A DNA stretch of 64,000 nt. It comes from UBA1724 sp963621575. Lineage in GTDB: Bacteria > Verrucomicrobiota > Lentisphaeria > Oligosphaerales > Oligosphaeraceae. The number at the start of each line of letters is the position of its first letter. Positions within the stretch are counted from its first letter, which is position 1. The DNA lies in contig CAVFEH010000003.1 of the NCBI GenBank assembly GCA_963621575.1, forward strand, positions 81,275 to 145,274. Direction: 5' to 3'. The translations under genes were made by a program, and so were the position numbers. Below, one piece after another: positions 38,914 through 48,573 of the stretch. The notes beneath the pieces were generated by a model. That model worked only from the letters and a program-made list of their open reading frames with translations. It had not been told where the DNA came from and did no database searches.

Positions 38914-39444
38914 CTAGCGGTATTGGTCGAAGCGGCTCTTGCCCCAGGAGTCCAGGTGCTTCTGGTTGGCGGCGACATTCTCCGCGATTTTCGTGGCGTC
39001 GTAGAGGTTCCAGAGGGGTTCGATGACCAGGATGTCCTGGTCTCGCATCTCGGGAGTGAAGTGGGAGGTGCCGATGTAGGTGCCATCCACCACGACGGCG
39101 AAGACCAGTCCCAGGTTGGAGCCGGCGGTGTGGTGCATGTTGCCCAGGCTCCAGCGGGAGACCGCGATCTTCAGTCCGTAGAAGCCCTGTTCGTCGGGGC
39201 CGTAGACCTCGGCATCCAGGAAATTCCGGGCGTCCAGGAAGGGGAAGTTCTTGATGGTATACTGCCACTCTCGGCTGGAGTTGCGCACCTGTTTGCTCAG
39301 TCGGGTGCTCACGCCGGGATCCGCGAATTCGTGGAGGGAGAGGACGAAAGCGGGGGTGTATGTCTGGCAGGAGGAGAGCAGGAGCGCGGCCAAGAGCGCC
39401 AGCAGGGCCGGCAGGCATAGAATGCGTCGGGGGGACTTTTCCAT
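38914..39444 (-). CDS. Putative lipoprotein
   Basis: 176 residues with a lipoprotein signal peptide: a basic start (MEKSPRR), a hydrophobic stretch, and the lipobox LLSSC, so Cys26 should be acylated. The mature part has SLHEFADPGVSTRLSKQV, IKNFPFLDARNFLDAEVYG and VVVDGTYIGTSHFTPEM. This resembles no family I can name with certainty, although similar small lipoproteins are recurrent in Lentisphaerae. It lies 26 bp downstream of the sigma-54 activator gene in the same direction, so it may be co-transcribed with it. Confidence 0.7.
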   Translation of the reverse strand: MEKSPRRILCLPALLALLAALLLSSCQTYTPAFVLSLHEFADPGVSTRLSKQVRNSSREWQYTIKNFPFLDARNFLDAEVYGPDEQGFYGLKIAVSRWSLGNMHHTAGSNLGLVFAVVVDGTYIGTSHFTPEMRDQDILVIEPLWNLYDATKIAENVAANQKHLDSWGKSRFDQYR

Positions 39445-39470
39445 GGTTGTGTGGGTTGTGGGGGGGATGT

Positions 39471-40937
39471 CTAGGCGCCGTCCGAGAGCTTCCGGTAGAG
39501 GGTGGCCACGCTGATGCCAAGGATCTTGGAGGCCTCCTCCTTGTTTCCGTGGTATTCCTCCAGGACTCCTTGCAAATACTGCCGTTCACAGGCGCGCAGA
39601 TATGCCTTCAGGGTCTGGGGATGCCCCGCGCCGGATCCGGTGGGCGCGGAGGATCCGTCGGCGGAGCGCCGTGCCGCGGAGAATTCCTGCGGGAGGTCCT
39701 TGAGACGGATGGCGTCCCCCTCGGAGAGGGTGACGCCCCGCTGCAATACATGCAACAGTTCACGGACATTGCCCGGCCAGCCGTGACGCTCCAGGGCCTC
39801 CCGTGCGGCAGGAGAGAGGGCCCGGATGCGTCCGTTCGCGCCGGGATTCTCGGCCAGGAAGGATTGCATGAGCAACGGGAGATCGCCCGGGCGTTCCCGG
39901 AGGGCGGGCAGTCGGAGGGTGAAGGCGCTGAGGCGGTAGAAGAGGTCCTGCCGCAGGCGCCCCTGCTCTCGAAGCAGATCCACATCCTCGTTGGTGGCGG
40001 CCAGGACCCGCACATTCACAGGACGGGGCGTCACGGAGCCCACGGGGCGGATCTCCCGCTCCTGCAGCGCCCGCAACAGCGCCATCTGCGTGGAGGGGGG
40101 GATGGAGCCCACTTCGTCCAAAAACAGGGTGCCTCCCTCTGCGGCAACAAAAAGGCCGTCCTTGTTGTGGACGGCCCCGGTGAATGCACCTTTTACATAA
40201 CCAAAAAGCTCGCTCTCGAGGAGGTTCTCGGGAAGGGAGGAGCAGTTGACGGGAACGAAGGGCTTTTTTGCCCGGTCCCCGGAATTGTGGATGGCCTTGG
40301 CCACCAGCTCCTTGCCCGTGCCGCTCTCCCCTAGGATCAAAACGGTCATTTCCGCGCGGGCGACCTTCTCAATCTGGCGGTAGAGCTCCTGCATCCGCGG
40401 GGATTCCCCCACCATCAGCCCGAAGTGCCGTTCTGGAAGCGCGCCTTCACCACTCTCGATGCCCTTCATTGGCGCGGCAACGGCATCCTGGTCTCCCGGA
40501 CCGCCCGTGGAACGGACCTCTCCGGAATGTTCGTCACGGCTCCGGGAAAGGACGCCGCGCAACAGGGAGAGCACCCGGCCCTGCCGGATGGGGGAGGGCA
40601 GCCAATCGGTGGCGTCGCCCCCGGAAACCAACTCCCGCGCACGAACCATGCCGTCGTACGGCGCTAAAAGAATCAGCGGCGGATTCCCCGGAACAGCCGG
40701 CAACCCCCGAAGCCGGGAAAACAATGACAAGTCACACAATATCAAATCCCAAGGACGCTCCCCCCAACTCTCCGGCGTCTCCCGCGAAAGGTCGTAAGTC
40801 CTTACCCTGCAGGAGAGACTTCGCAGAAGGCCCCGCAGGATCTCCCCGCGGCCCTCGTCTGTCTCCAAGAGAAGCACACGCGCCTGGAGGGGACAGGACG
40901 CGCTCTCGCTGGGTTGTTGATTTTCGGTTTCCGGCAT
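39471..40937 (-). CDS. Sigma-54-dependent transcriptional activator (NtrC family)
   Basis: 488 residues from the ATG at 40937. The N-terminal 130 residues resemble a response-regulator receiver (VLLLETDEGRGEILRGLL, WDLILCDLSL with a possible acceptor Asp69), but the conserved Lys-Pro is replaced (LPSPIRQGR), so phosphorylation is uncertain. The AAA+ domain is intact: GESGTGKE (203-210), GAFTGA (250-255, which contacts sigma-54), GGTLFLDEVGS Walker B, and an R-finger region RQDLFYRLSAF. A Fis-type helix-turn-helix (EASKILGISVATLYRKL) ends the protein. No sensor kinase gene is adjacent. It is divergent from a good sigma-54 promoter. Confidence 0.93.
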   Translation of the reverse strand: MPETENQQPSESASCPLQARVLLLETDEGRGEILRGLLRSLSCRVRTYDLSRETPESWGERPWDLILCDLSLFSRLRGLPAVPGNPPLILLAPYDGMVRARELVSGGDATDWLPSPIRQGRVLSLLRGVLSRSRDEHSGEVRSTGGPGDQDAVAAPMKGIESGEGALPERHFGLMVGESPRMQELYRQIEKVARAEMTVLILGESGTGKELVAKAIHNSGDRAKKPFVPVNCSSLPENLLESELFGYVKGAFTGAVHNKDGLFVAAEGGTLFLDEVGSIPPSTQMALLRALQEREIRPVGSVTPRPVNVRVLAATNEDVDLLREQGRLRQDLFYRLSAFTLRLPALRERPGDLPLLMQSFLAENPGANGRIRALSPAAREALERHGWPGNVRELLHVLQRGVTLSEGDAIRLKDLPQEFSAARRSADGSSAPTGSGAGHPQTLKAYLRACERQYLQGVLEEYHGNKEEASKILGISVATLYRKLSDGA

Positions 40938-40953
40938 ATCTCCGTAATTTATC

Positions 40954-40965
40954 CTGTCATGACAG
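40954..40965. promoter_or_regulatory. Palindromic site near the activator start
   Basis: CTGTCATGACAG is a perfect 12-bp palindrome 17 bp upstream of the activator's ATG. The position suits an operator for autoregulation; the binding protein is unknown. Confidence 0.4.
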
Positions 40966-41228
40966 AATTGCATTTCTGCGACACTCTTAGGACAGAAAAG
41001 GAGGGCACCCGTGGGGGAGAGGCGTCGCAGGCGGAAAAGAATGGGTGCCTTCCGGGAAAGTCGCAGGATTTTCCTGGTATCCGCGTGGGTTTCGGGATAC
41101 TTTCGGAGGAGGGCTTCGGAAGTGGAAAAGTGGCGGTTTTTTCTCGGGACGGTGCGGAAAAAGCGATTCGCGCCTTTCATATTATGGGCGTTGCGTCCCC
41201 AAAAGGGGCGGAAATGTTTCCAGGGAAG

Positions 41229-41244
41229 TGGCATAGTGCTTGCT
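41229..41244 (+). promoter_or_regulatory. Sigma-54 (-24/-12) promoter
   Basis: TGGCATAGTGCTTGCT has the required GG and GC dinucleotides with exactly ten bases between them (GG 41230-41231, GC 41242-41243) and differs from the TGGCAC-N5-TTGCT consensus only at the sixth base. It points toward the secreted-protein gene that starts at 41388, and a sigma-54 activator gene lies immediately divergent. Confidence 0.75.
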
Positions 41245-41387
41245 CCCCGCCGCAAGGATGCATCCCCTTTCGGAACCATCATGGATTTTCCGGGGTCGGA
41301 GGCACCGACCGTAAGAAAAACCTCCCTCTCCCTTTTCTCCGTACAGAGACGGTTTCCCCACACCCGTCTGCGGGGCTCTCGCGAAAG

Positions 41388-42368
41388 ATGAAAAACTTCT
41401 CATTTTCAAGAATTTTTGGCGCGTTGGCAGCCGGTCTCCTGGCATTGTCCTTGTCTGCCCAGGACGCCCCCAACGTGCCTGGCGCCACCGGCCTTTGGAA
41501 GCTCTCCACGGAATACGAGTCCGGTGTCCAGAGTGTCTATTTCGGATTGGCTGAAAAGAAGATCGCGTCCGACGACTGGCGCCTGCCCAAGGAGTCTCCC
41601 GGCATGGACGACCGCCTGGCCATCCAGGAGGGCACCATCTCCTACAGCGCATTGGTGCTGTCGCAGACGGGCGCCGCCCTCTCCACCCGCTCCTGGAATG
41701 TGTGCGTCCATTCCAAGAAGGGCGGTTCCGCCACCCAGGCTCTCTCGTTTAGCCTGGTGCAGGGCGCACTGCCTTCCGGGGTCCTGCTTCGCTTCGTGGA
41801 TCCTGCCACGGAAGAGGTCCTTTTTACTTGGGATGCCGCCACCCTGGCGTCCGCCGTGTTGACCTGTACGGTTCCCGTGGGAGACTACCGGCTGGAGGCC
41901 ATGCCCAGCACGATTTACAGGAAGATGAATGTTGAGATCGCGCTCTCCCAGGGCTGGAATCTTGTCGCCTGCCCGCTGGCCTCCCTGGAGGACGCCACTC
42001 TGGACGGCGCCCCCCTCCTGGACTCCCCCCAAAAAACCTTCCATTCCGGACGGCAGTACACACAGCTGGCTTCCCTGGATGCCTGGAAGGAGGGCGAGGC
42101 GCTCTGGATCTACGCCTTCGCCCCCGCGGACCTCACTCTCACAGGAAAGATGCCGGAAGGCGGGGACTCCACCTTGGCGGATGGCAATTCCACCGGCACC
42201 TGGCGCTTCGCCGGACTTTCCGCGTCCCTGGACAAGACCTCCGGAGAACCTCTTCCTGCAACCGCGGAGCTCCCCGGGGGCGCCCGACTCTGGGACCCCG
42301 CCCTCAGCAATTTCGCCGCCGCCACCGGTCTCCCCGCCATTGGCAGGGGATATTTGCTGAAGCGCTAA
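41388..42368 (+). CDS. Secreted protein with C-terminal GWNL/GRGYLL domain
   Basis: 326 residues. A signal peptide (MKNFSFSRIFGALAAGLLALSLSA, cut before QDAP) is followed by a 180-residue beta-rich region with no named family. The C-terminal 145 residues start NVEIALSQGWNLVACPLASL, contain GEALWIYAFAPADLTLTGK and TWRFAGL, and end GRGYLLKR. A comparable arrangement ends the 1152-residue protein at 49778-53236 (WFWGVSGDAW, GRGYILRGPEG), which suggests a shared surface domain. It is the first gene downstream of the sigma-54 promoter. The ATG at 41388 is chosen because it opens the signal peptide. Confidence 0.7.
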   Translation: MKNFSFSRIFGALAAGLLALSLSAQDAPNVPGATGLWKLSTEYESGVQSVYFGLAEKKIASDDWRLPKESPGMDDRLAIQEGTISYSALVLSQTGAALSTRSWNVCVHSKKGGSATQALSFSLVQGALPSGVLLRFVDPATEEVLFTWDAATLASAVLTCTVPVGDYRLEAMPSTIYRKMNVEIALSQGWNLVACPLASLEDATLDGAPLLDSPQKTFHSGRQYTQLASLDAWKEGEALWIYAFAPADLTLTGKMPEGGDSTLADGNSTGTWRFAGLSASLDKTSGEPLPATAELPGGARLWDPALSNFAAATGLPAIGRGYLLKR

Positions 42369-42586
42369 AATGCCTCTCGCTGCGTGGCGCATGTGTAATT
42401 TTTCTTCCGTCCGCTATATTTTCCATCCGGACCGCCGACTGTGGGATGGAGTGTGCCTGCGCGTCACGCTCCCTGTCGCCGACGAGAGGTTTGCGCGTTC
42501 CTCTTGTTTCGGCCCGGGTCTGCCGGAACCGGTCAGCAACTTGATTGACACTTCAAGGGAATCCAAGCCCCTCGACAATACTCATT

Positions 42587-43876
42587 ATGGAGAAAACATC
42601 TAGACTTCTGGCATTCGTGCTTCTGGCGGTCGTCGCTTGCGCCTGGGCAGCGGATAATTTTACCGTGAATGTGATGGTGGGCAGCGAAACGGAGGCGCCA
42701 TCCCTTGTCTTCGGCGAGGCGGATGAGGAGAGCGCCGTGCCCTTTCCTCCCTTCTCCGCCATGTTCGGCGTGAAGGACGTCTACCTGGCCAACCCCGCCA
42801 ACCTCTCCGGCGACGCGGCCACGGTCACCGGGGACATGGCGCGCCTGGGCGCCGATCTGCGCACTGCCTCCGATGACAACGCCTGGGTGCTGGTGGCATC
42901 CACCGATGCTTCTCTCAAGCTGCACTCCGACTCCGGGGTCACCCTCTATCTGCAGAGCGACGCCGACGCCTCCGCCGAAGCCGAGGAGATTACGATCTCC
43001 GACGGGAATCCCTACAGCCTCGCCGCCAAGGCCGGCGTGAACTACACCCTCCGCAAGACCCGTTCCGCCGGCGATGGCGCGATCACGCCCGCCGTCGATC
43101 CCGCCAACCAGTCCATTTTCCTGGAGCAGGACGAGGCCACGAAGAACTATGTCTCCCTGAAAAATGGCAGCGCCTCCTTCTCCGGCACTGTCCTGGCTCT
43201 CCAGGTGGTCACCGGCGACAAGGAGGTCATCCTCACCGACGGCACGGACTATTATCTGAATGACGGCACCACCTCCACCACCGCCCCCGCCGCCGGATGG
43301 ATCCTGAAGGTCGCCGCCGATGGCGCCGCGATCACATACCAGGATGCCGCCGCGACTTTCGCCTTCGCTGAAGGATCCCACGACATCGTGCTCTCCATGA
43401 CCGCCCTCTCCGGCGGATACAGGCCCGTCTCCACCACCCTTCTCGACGTCTCCACCAAGATCGCAGCTTTTGACTGGGTCATCCTCCGTGCGGGAACCCT
43501 CGATTTCGATGGCAATGGCGTGGTGAACATGAACGACGCCATGTATCTCTACAACTACGTCAGCGCGGATTGCCCCACCGCGGAGGATGATTGGTTCACC
43601 GTTGAGGAGCTGAAGCCCTTCGTGGAGAACGCCACCGATGCCGACCTTCAGGCCGCGCTGGAGACTCTGCAGGCTGCGGGAGATACCCTGGATTACGACA
43701 ATGACGGCGACGTTGACATGAACGACGCCATGTATCTCTACAACTACGTCAGCGCCGATTGCCCCACCGCGGAGGATGACTGGTTCACCACCGAGGAGTT
43801 GAAGCCCTTCGTGGAGAACGCCACCGACGGCGATCTGCAGACCGCCTTGGAGGCTCTCCAGGGTTTGAAGGAGTAG
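42587..43876 (+). CDS. Secreted protein with two long dockerin-like repeats
   Basis: 429 residues. Signal peptide MEKTSRLLAFVLLAVVACAWA. The region to about residue 305 is beta-rich with low-complexity Ala/Asp/Thr content. The C-terminal 125 residues are two 63-residue repeats, each opening with an EF-hand type calcium loop (DFDGNGVVNMND and DYDNDGDVDMND) followed by AMYLYNYVSADCPTAEDDWF and EELKPFVENAT. The loops fit the dockerin type I pattern (D-x-D/N-x-D/N-G-x-V-x-x-x-D), but the spacing is about twice that of ordinary dockerins. Each repeat has one cysteine. There is no clear ribosome-binding site at the ATG. Confidence 0.78.
   Translation: MEKTSRLLAFVLLAVVACAWAADNFTVNVMVGSETEAPSLVFGEADEESAVPFPPFSAMFGVKDVYLANPANLSGDAATVTGDMARLGADLRTASDDNAWVLVASTDASLKLHSDSGVTLYLQSDADASAEAEEITISDGNPYSLAAKAGVNYTLRKTRSAGDGAITPAVDPANQSIFLEQDEATKNYVSLKNGSASFSGTVLALQVVTGDKEVILTDGTDYYLNDGTTSTTAPAAGWILKVAADGAAITYQDAAATFAFAEGSHDIVLSMTALSGGYRPVSTTLLDVSTKIAAFDWVILRAGTLDFDGNGVVNMNDAMYLYNYVSADCPTAEDDWFTVEELKPFVENATDADLQAALETLQAAGDTLDYDNDGDVDMNDAMYLYNYVSADCPTAEDDWFTTEELKPFVENATDGDLQTALEALQGLKE
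43502..43873 (+). repeat. Two tandem 189-bp repeats encoding the dockerin-like units
   Basis: Units at 43502-43690 and 43691-43873 align with a 189-base period. A stretch starting at ATGAACGACGCCATGTATCT in both copies is nearly identical for about 60 bases, including synonymous positions, which points to a recent duplication. Confidence 0.85.
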
Positions 43877-44005
43877 CGGTTGCTTCATCCTGCCGCCGCG
43901 CATCCGGAGGCGTGGGCCAAGTGGCCATGCACGACGGGGCGCGGGGCGGGAGTCTTCTTTTTCCGACTTGATTCAAAGCAATCCCCAACATCGAGGAGAA
44001 ACCCC

Positions 44006-47000
44006 ATGATTTCCACTTTCACTGGAATCCTCCGCAAGAAGGGCGCGTTGGCCCTCTTCTGCTGTGTTTCGCTTCTGTTCGCCCAGAGTCTGATGGCAGA
44101 CTGGACTCTGGAGATGGTCTCCGGCTCCGTGCTCCCCAACGGAAAGTTCCTTGCGGGAAAGTACGTCAAGGGCGTCTCCGCAAAGTGCGGCGTTCAGTTC
44201 TACATCACCACCGACGAAAATGAGCTTCAGCAGGTGTCGGCATTGGTTACGTTGCCCGACAGCTCCAAATCCAAGTGGGATAGTCTGGTCTGGGAGAATG
44301 CATACGGCCAGACGGCCTCCATGGGGTCTTCTTCGATTTTTGTGAACGTGAACGCGGGCGTCGGAAACGTCGCGGTCCCGGCGAATGCCACCCGTCAGTA
44401 TCTTGGAGCGGTCTACTACGTGATCAGTGAAGACACCATCAAGACTGCACAGGCCACCGCCGTGCTGAAAAGCTCGAAGGGCGTCACCACCACCAGCCCC
44501 ACCATCCTCGAGGGACCCTCCACCATCACCATGGTGGAGTCCTTCAACGTCTCCGTAGTCGGCGGCTACGAGATGGACGAGGATCAGGCGGGCGGCCTGA
44601 CCATCGCCGCCACGGATGAACAGTTCGAGTGCACCGCCTGGGACGGCACCGACCTGGTGAACACCGACAAGGTGGAGTTCACGAATGCCGCCCTTGCAGA
44701 GGGCTTCGAGGCCGCCGGCACTGTCGCGGTGGAGAATGGACAGGTTGTTTTCACTCCCGCCAAGGATTTCAATGGCGATGTGAAAGTCAAGGTCACTGCC
44801 AAGTCCACGGACGCCGCCCTCTCCGGCGCTGCCGCAGTGGAGGTCGAGGTTGGCATTGCCGTGAATCCCGTGGACGATCCCGCCGAGCTCTACGTCTACG
44901 GCACTCCTTCCCTGAACTTCGTGGAGGGAAAGGCCGTGAAGGACACCGAGGGACTTGATCTCCGGTTCTATGAGAAGGAAGTGGACGCAGGGGAGGCGAA
45001 TTTGGCGGAGGCCGCCAGGTTGCTGCTCCTGAATGCCGACAAAACCACAGCCTACGACCTCTCCGTGAAGCTGGTTCCCGAGACCCCCGCAGGAGTCACT
45101 CCCGAGACCGGAACGGTCTACTACAGGGTGGACTTCTCTGGCTGCGATGCTGAAATCGCCTATGCCACTGTCATCCATCCCGCGACTTCCAAGGACTTCC
45201 CCGCCAGCCTGCTCGTCACCGACGGCGGCCCGGATGCCCTCCAGGCATCTTTGGAGACTGCGGCCACGGTGAGTGACACCGATCGTCTGCCTGTCTTCCA
45301 GGATGTGAATGTCACTGCCGTCTCCGGCAAATTGGATGGCGGCGATGGCATCTATAGCATCCAGGCGGACTCCAAGTTCGACGTCACTGCCGATGTGTCT
45401 GACGCCGACGAGGAGGACAGCGTCACCTACGCCGTCGTCTACAAGTATTCCGATGGCACCGATGCCGTTGCTCCCTGGAAGAAGGGCGCGACCGTGAAGC
45501 CCGAGATCACCGCCACCAGCAATGGCAAGAGCGTGGTCTACGATGGCACCCTTGAGCTGGCTGTCGTCAACTCCGCCCCCGTCGCCTCCGCCACCTCTGG
45601 ACGCATCTTCATTCTCCGCGGCGGCTCAAACTACACCGGCACCGCTGCTCTGAAGGTCAGTGACGCCGATGGCGCCGCGGATCTCGTCCTGGTTTCCAGC
45701 GTCGCTCTCGATGCCGCCAGCACTCTTGCCGGCGCCGTGGAAATCACCTCCGCTGCCGTGAGCGGCGATGACACTGCGCTGGAGGTCACCCTCAGCTATA
45801 CCGTCCCCGTGGAGCAGCGCGCCAGCGTGGACGACCTGGCCGGCACCGCCACCATCTCCTTTGTTGACAAGTCTGGTGAGAAGGTTGACTACTCGCTGGC
45901 CATCGACTACAAGGAGAATCCGGTTCCCGTGGTCGTCCTGAAGGACTCAATTCTGACGATCAACGAGGTTGACGGGGACGGCGCGGCCACGGTCTTCGCT
46001 GTGGAGGCCACCGCCACGGACCAGGATGTCTATCCCGCCGGCATCAAGGGCTGGAACATCACCGTGCCTGAGGGCTGGACCTATGAGCTCGTCGAGACCA
46101 CCGGCATCGGTTCTGTGGACTCCGGCGTGGCCACCAGCACCGCCAAGTGGAATGTCACTACCGCCGGATACGACACCATCGCCAATGGCGTGGCCGGCCA
46201 GCGCACCAAGACCCTGGCTTCCCGCGTGAAGGTCACCGCCATCGATTCTGCCACTGATGGCGAGGGTTCCGCGGAGGTCGCCATTACTGTGACCGATGTG
46301 GACCGCGCCCCCGGCGCTCCCGCCACTGTCAACACGACTCCCGAGCAACCCGTCCACGGCTCCACTCTTGTCGCGGACGCGCAGGGCGCCACGGATGACG
46401 ACAACGACAGCATTGTCTACGAGTACGCGTGGAGCTACAGCGCCGACGGATCCACCTACACTGCCATCACCGGCGAAGGCGCAGACGGTTCCGAGCTCTC
46501 CGCAGCCGATGCCGTGAAGAAGGGCTATACGGTGAAGGTCGCCGCGAAGTCCAAGACCACTCCCTACAGTGACGCTGACGAGGTCGTCTTCTCTGAAAAC
46601 GCCACCGAGGCCACTTGGACGATCGGCAACACCGCCCCCTACTTCTACTATGTCGGCGAGACCGAGGCTAAGACTCCCGCCGAGGCTCCTGTTGTAGAGG
46701 AGGCCATCTCCTACGAGTGGGAGGTCGCGGAGGATTCCGAGGCCTCGACCCGCTATGTCGCCGCCTACGATGTGGATTTTGCAGACGGCGTGGACACCCT
46801 GGCTTACTCTTTGGCCGGAGAGCTGGATGAGACTGTTGGAACCGCCGCCATCGATGCGGCCACCGGCGCCATTACCTTCCAGCCCGCAGCGGATTACTTC
46901 AATGACGGCACCGACATGCCTGTGCTGACCGTCCAGGTCGCCGACGAGTCCGGGGCTGGCGCCACCAACACCCTGACCATCCAGTTGAAAGTCATTTCCG

Positions 47001-48568
47001 TGAACGACGCCCCCGTGGTGAAGGCCGAGGACCAGTATGTGTTGCCCGATGAGCGCGGCACCGCCATGACCGCCACCTTCAAGGTTTCTTTGGGCGTTGG
47101 CGAGGGCGACCAGGAGCTCTCTGGCGCTGACATCACCGACGTCGTGGACGAGGACTCCATCTTCGAGAGCGGCCCCGCCATTGCCGTGGATGGGGACGAG
47201 GTCACCCTCTCCTACACAGTCAAGGCCGACGCTGAACTCGGCAAGAGCGCCTCCATCACCTTTACCGTCACGGACAACGGCACAACCGCCGGCGTCCCCG
47301 ACCCCAAGACCAGCGAGCCTGTCACAATCACGGTCTTCGTGGGCGCCTCCCCCTGGTATCCCATCGTCTCCTTCACCTGCACCGATCCTGAGAACCATAC
47401 CGATGGGCATACCTTCGTGTTGAGCGCCGAGGGCGAGGATACCCTGAGCATCACCGTGACTGAGGCTGGACGCAACCAGCTGCTGCCCAAGGATTACTAT
47501 GAGCAGGGCTTCAAGGGCTATCTCGGCGAGACCAGCATCCAGGTGAGCATCTACGTGTGGAGCCGCAGCAGCGGCACCACGGATGAACTCTGCGAAGAGC
47601 GCGAGATCTCCGTCAGTGAATACGGTCTGCCCGGCGCGGCCACCTGCGAAGACGACAACGTCACTGCCGACGAGAAGGGCTATGTGACTCTGCCCGACAT
47701 CAGCGTGCCCATGGCCAGTTCCTACGAGCTGGAAGTCCTGAACCAGGACGAGGAAGTGGTCCAGTCGATCGGTCCCGTGGACTTCGAGCCCAGCGAGAAC
47801 GGCATGATTCTTCCCATCATCACTGGCCGCGAGCTGCAGATCCCCGACGCCGGCGAATACACTCTGGTAGTCGTTGGCACCAACCCCGAGGGCACGGGTG
47901 AGAAGACCGAGGTCCTGACCATCAATGTCCCCGATTCCAGCGAAGCGGTTCTGGCATGGAGCGAGTCCCCCGCCTTTGCCCCCGCCAATGGAAAGGTCCT
48001 GACCAGCGGTTCCGTGAAGTTTGTCTGGCCCGTGGCCACCAACGCCACCAGCTACCAGTTGCGCGTCTACGGCGCCGATGGCAGCCAGGTCGCCGAGCTC
48101 TCCCCGGTCTACGCCAACAATGCCGTTGTGGAGCTGGAGATCTCCGAGGAGCCCGTCTCCTATAGCTGGTATGTAACCGCGACTGATGGCAACAAGTCCA
48201 TCTCCAGCGAGAGCCTCCAGTTCACTCTGGCCAAGACCACCGAGACGCCCATCGTCACCGGAGTCTACGCCGAGGTTGAGGAAGGCGGCGCCACCACCGG
48301 GAACCTGGTGTTGAGCACCGAGGGGGCCGTCGCCGAGGATGCCGCCATCACCTTCGATGCACAGTACTTCTCCATCGCCGAGATGAAGTGGTACTATGTC
48401 TTCCAGGGAACCGCCACCATCGCCGACGGCCGCGTCGTCCTGGATATGCAGGGCGCCCCCACCGCAGCCGACGACTACGTGGCACTGAAGCTCTACGTGG
48501 GCGGCAAGGCGACCGGTGATTACGTGGTCTACCTGGTCCAGGACGGACAGCTCCTGCAGGGAGACTAG
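44006..48568 (+). CDS. Giant secreted cadherin/Ig-like repeat protein
   Basis: 1520 residues from the ATG at 44006 (GAGGAG seven bases upstream). Signal sequence ISTFTGILRKKGALALFCCVSLLFAQSLMA, then a 170-residue N-terminal domain. The bulk consists of cadherin-like and Ig-like beta domains, recognisable by ENGQVVFTPAKDFNGDVKVKV, DAATGAITFQPAADYFNDGTD and the joiner VNDAPVV. Many Asp/Glu residues suggest calcium binding. A fibronectin-III-like segment (SVKFVWPVATNATSYQLRVYG) precedes the C-terminal 110 residues. There are few cysteines and no LPXTG or PEP-CTERM signal. It is probably an adhesin or a surface-layer component, exported through the outer membrane or held by a neighbour. Confidence 0.8.
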   Translation: MISTFTGILRKKGALALFCCVSLLFAQSLMADWTLEMVSGSVLPNGKFLAGKYVKGVSAKCGVQFYITTDENELQQVSALVTLPDSSKSKWDSLVWENAYGQTASMGSSSIFVNVNAGVGNVAVPANATRQYLGAVYYVISEDTIKTAQATAVLKSSKGVTTTSPTILEGPSTITMVESFNVSVVGGYEMDEDQAGGLTIAATDEQFECTAWDGTDLVNTDKVEFTNAALAEGFEAAGTVAVENGQVVFTPAKDFNGDVKVKVTAKSTDAALSGAAAVEVEVGIAVNPVDDPAELYVYGTPSLNFVEGKAVKDTEGLDLRFYEKEVDAGEANLAEAARLLLLNADKTTAYDLSVKLVPETPAGVTPETGTVYYRVDFSGCDAEIAYATVIHPATSKDFPASLLVTDGGPDALQASLETAATVSDTDRLPVFQDVNVTAVSGKLDGGDGIYSIQADSKFDVTADVSDADEEDSVTYAVVYKYSDGTDAVAPWKKGATVKPEITATSNGKSVVYDGTLELAVVNSAPVASATSGRIFILRGGSNYTGTAALKVSDADGAADLVLVSSVALDAASTLAGAVEITSAAVSGDDTALEVTLSYTVPVEQRASVDDLAGTATISFVDKSGEKVDYSLAIDYKENPVPVVVLKDSILTINEVDGDGAATVFAVEATATDQDVYPAGIKGWNITVPEGWTYELVETTGIGSVDSGVATSTAKWNVTTAGYDTIANGVAGQRTKTLASRVKVTAIDSATDGEGSAEVAITVTDVDRAPGAPATVNTTPEQPVHGSTLVADAQGATDDDNDSIVYEYAWSYSADGSTYTAITGEGADGSELSAADAVKKGYTVKVAAKSKTTPYSDADEVVFSENATEATWTIGNTAPYFYYVGETEAKTPAEAPVVEEAISYEWEVAEDSEASTRYVAAYDVDFADGVDTLAYSLAGELDETVGTAAIDAATGAITFQPAADYFNDGTDMPVLTVQVADESGAGATNTLTIQLKVISVNDAPVVKAEDQYVLPDERGTAMTATFKVSLGVGEGDQELSGADITDVVDEDSIFESGPAIAVDGDEVTLSYTVKADAELGKSASITFTVTDNGTTAGVPDPKTSEPVTITVFVGASPWYPIVSFTCTDPENHTDGHTFVLSAEGEDTLSITVTEAGRNQLLPKDYYEQGFKGYLGETSIQVSIYVWSRSSGTTDELCEEREISVSEYGLPGAATCEDDNVTADEKGYVTLPDISVPMASSYELEVLNQDEEVVQSIGPVDFEPSENGMILPIITGRELQIPDAGEYTLVVVGTNPEGTGEKTEVLTINVPDSSEAVLAWSESPAFAPANGKVLTSGSVKFVWPVATNATSYQLRVYGADGSQVAELSPVYANNAVVELEISEEPVSYSWYVTATDGNKSISSESLQFTLAKTTETPIVTGVYAEVEEGGATTGNLVLSTEGAVAEDAAITFDAQYFSIAEMKWYYVFQGTATIADGRVVLDMQGAPTAADDYVALKLYVGGKATGDYVVYLVQDGQLLQGD

Positions 48569-48573
48569 CCCGC

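Larger units (their letters stand above)
40938..41387. other. Divergent control region between the sigma-54 activator and the surface-protein cluster
   Basis: 450 bp without a supported gene. It holds the perfect palindrome CTGTCATGACAG at 40954-40965, close to the activator start, and a -24/-12 promoter at 41229-41244 pointing to the surface-protein genes. The middle is A/G-rich (for example AAAAAGCGATTCGCGCC at 41157-41173) and could carry activator sites; I see no repeated pair that identifies them. Confidence 0.6.

Noticed and set aside
42383..42400. Possible second sigma-54 promoter (GTGGCGCATGTGTAATTT)
   Set aside because: The GC dinucleotide at -12 is absent at the required ten-base spacing.
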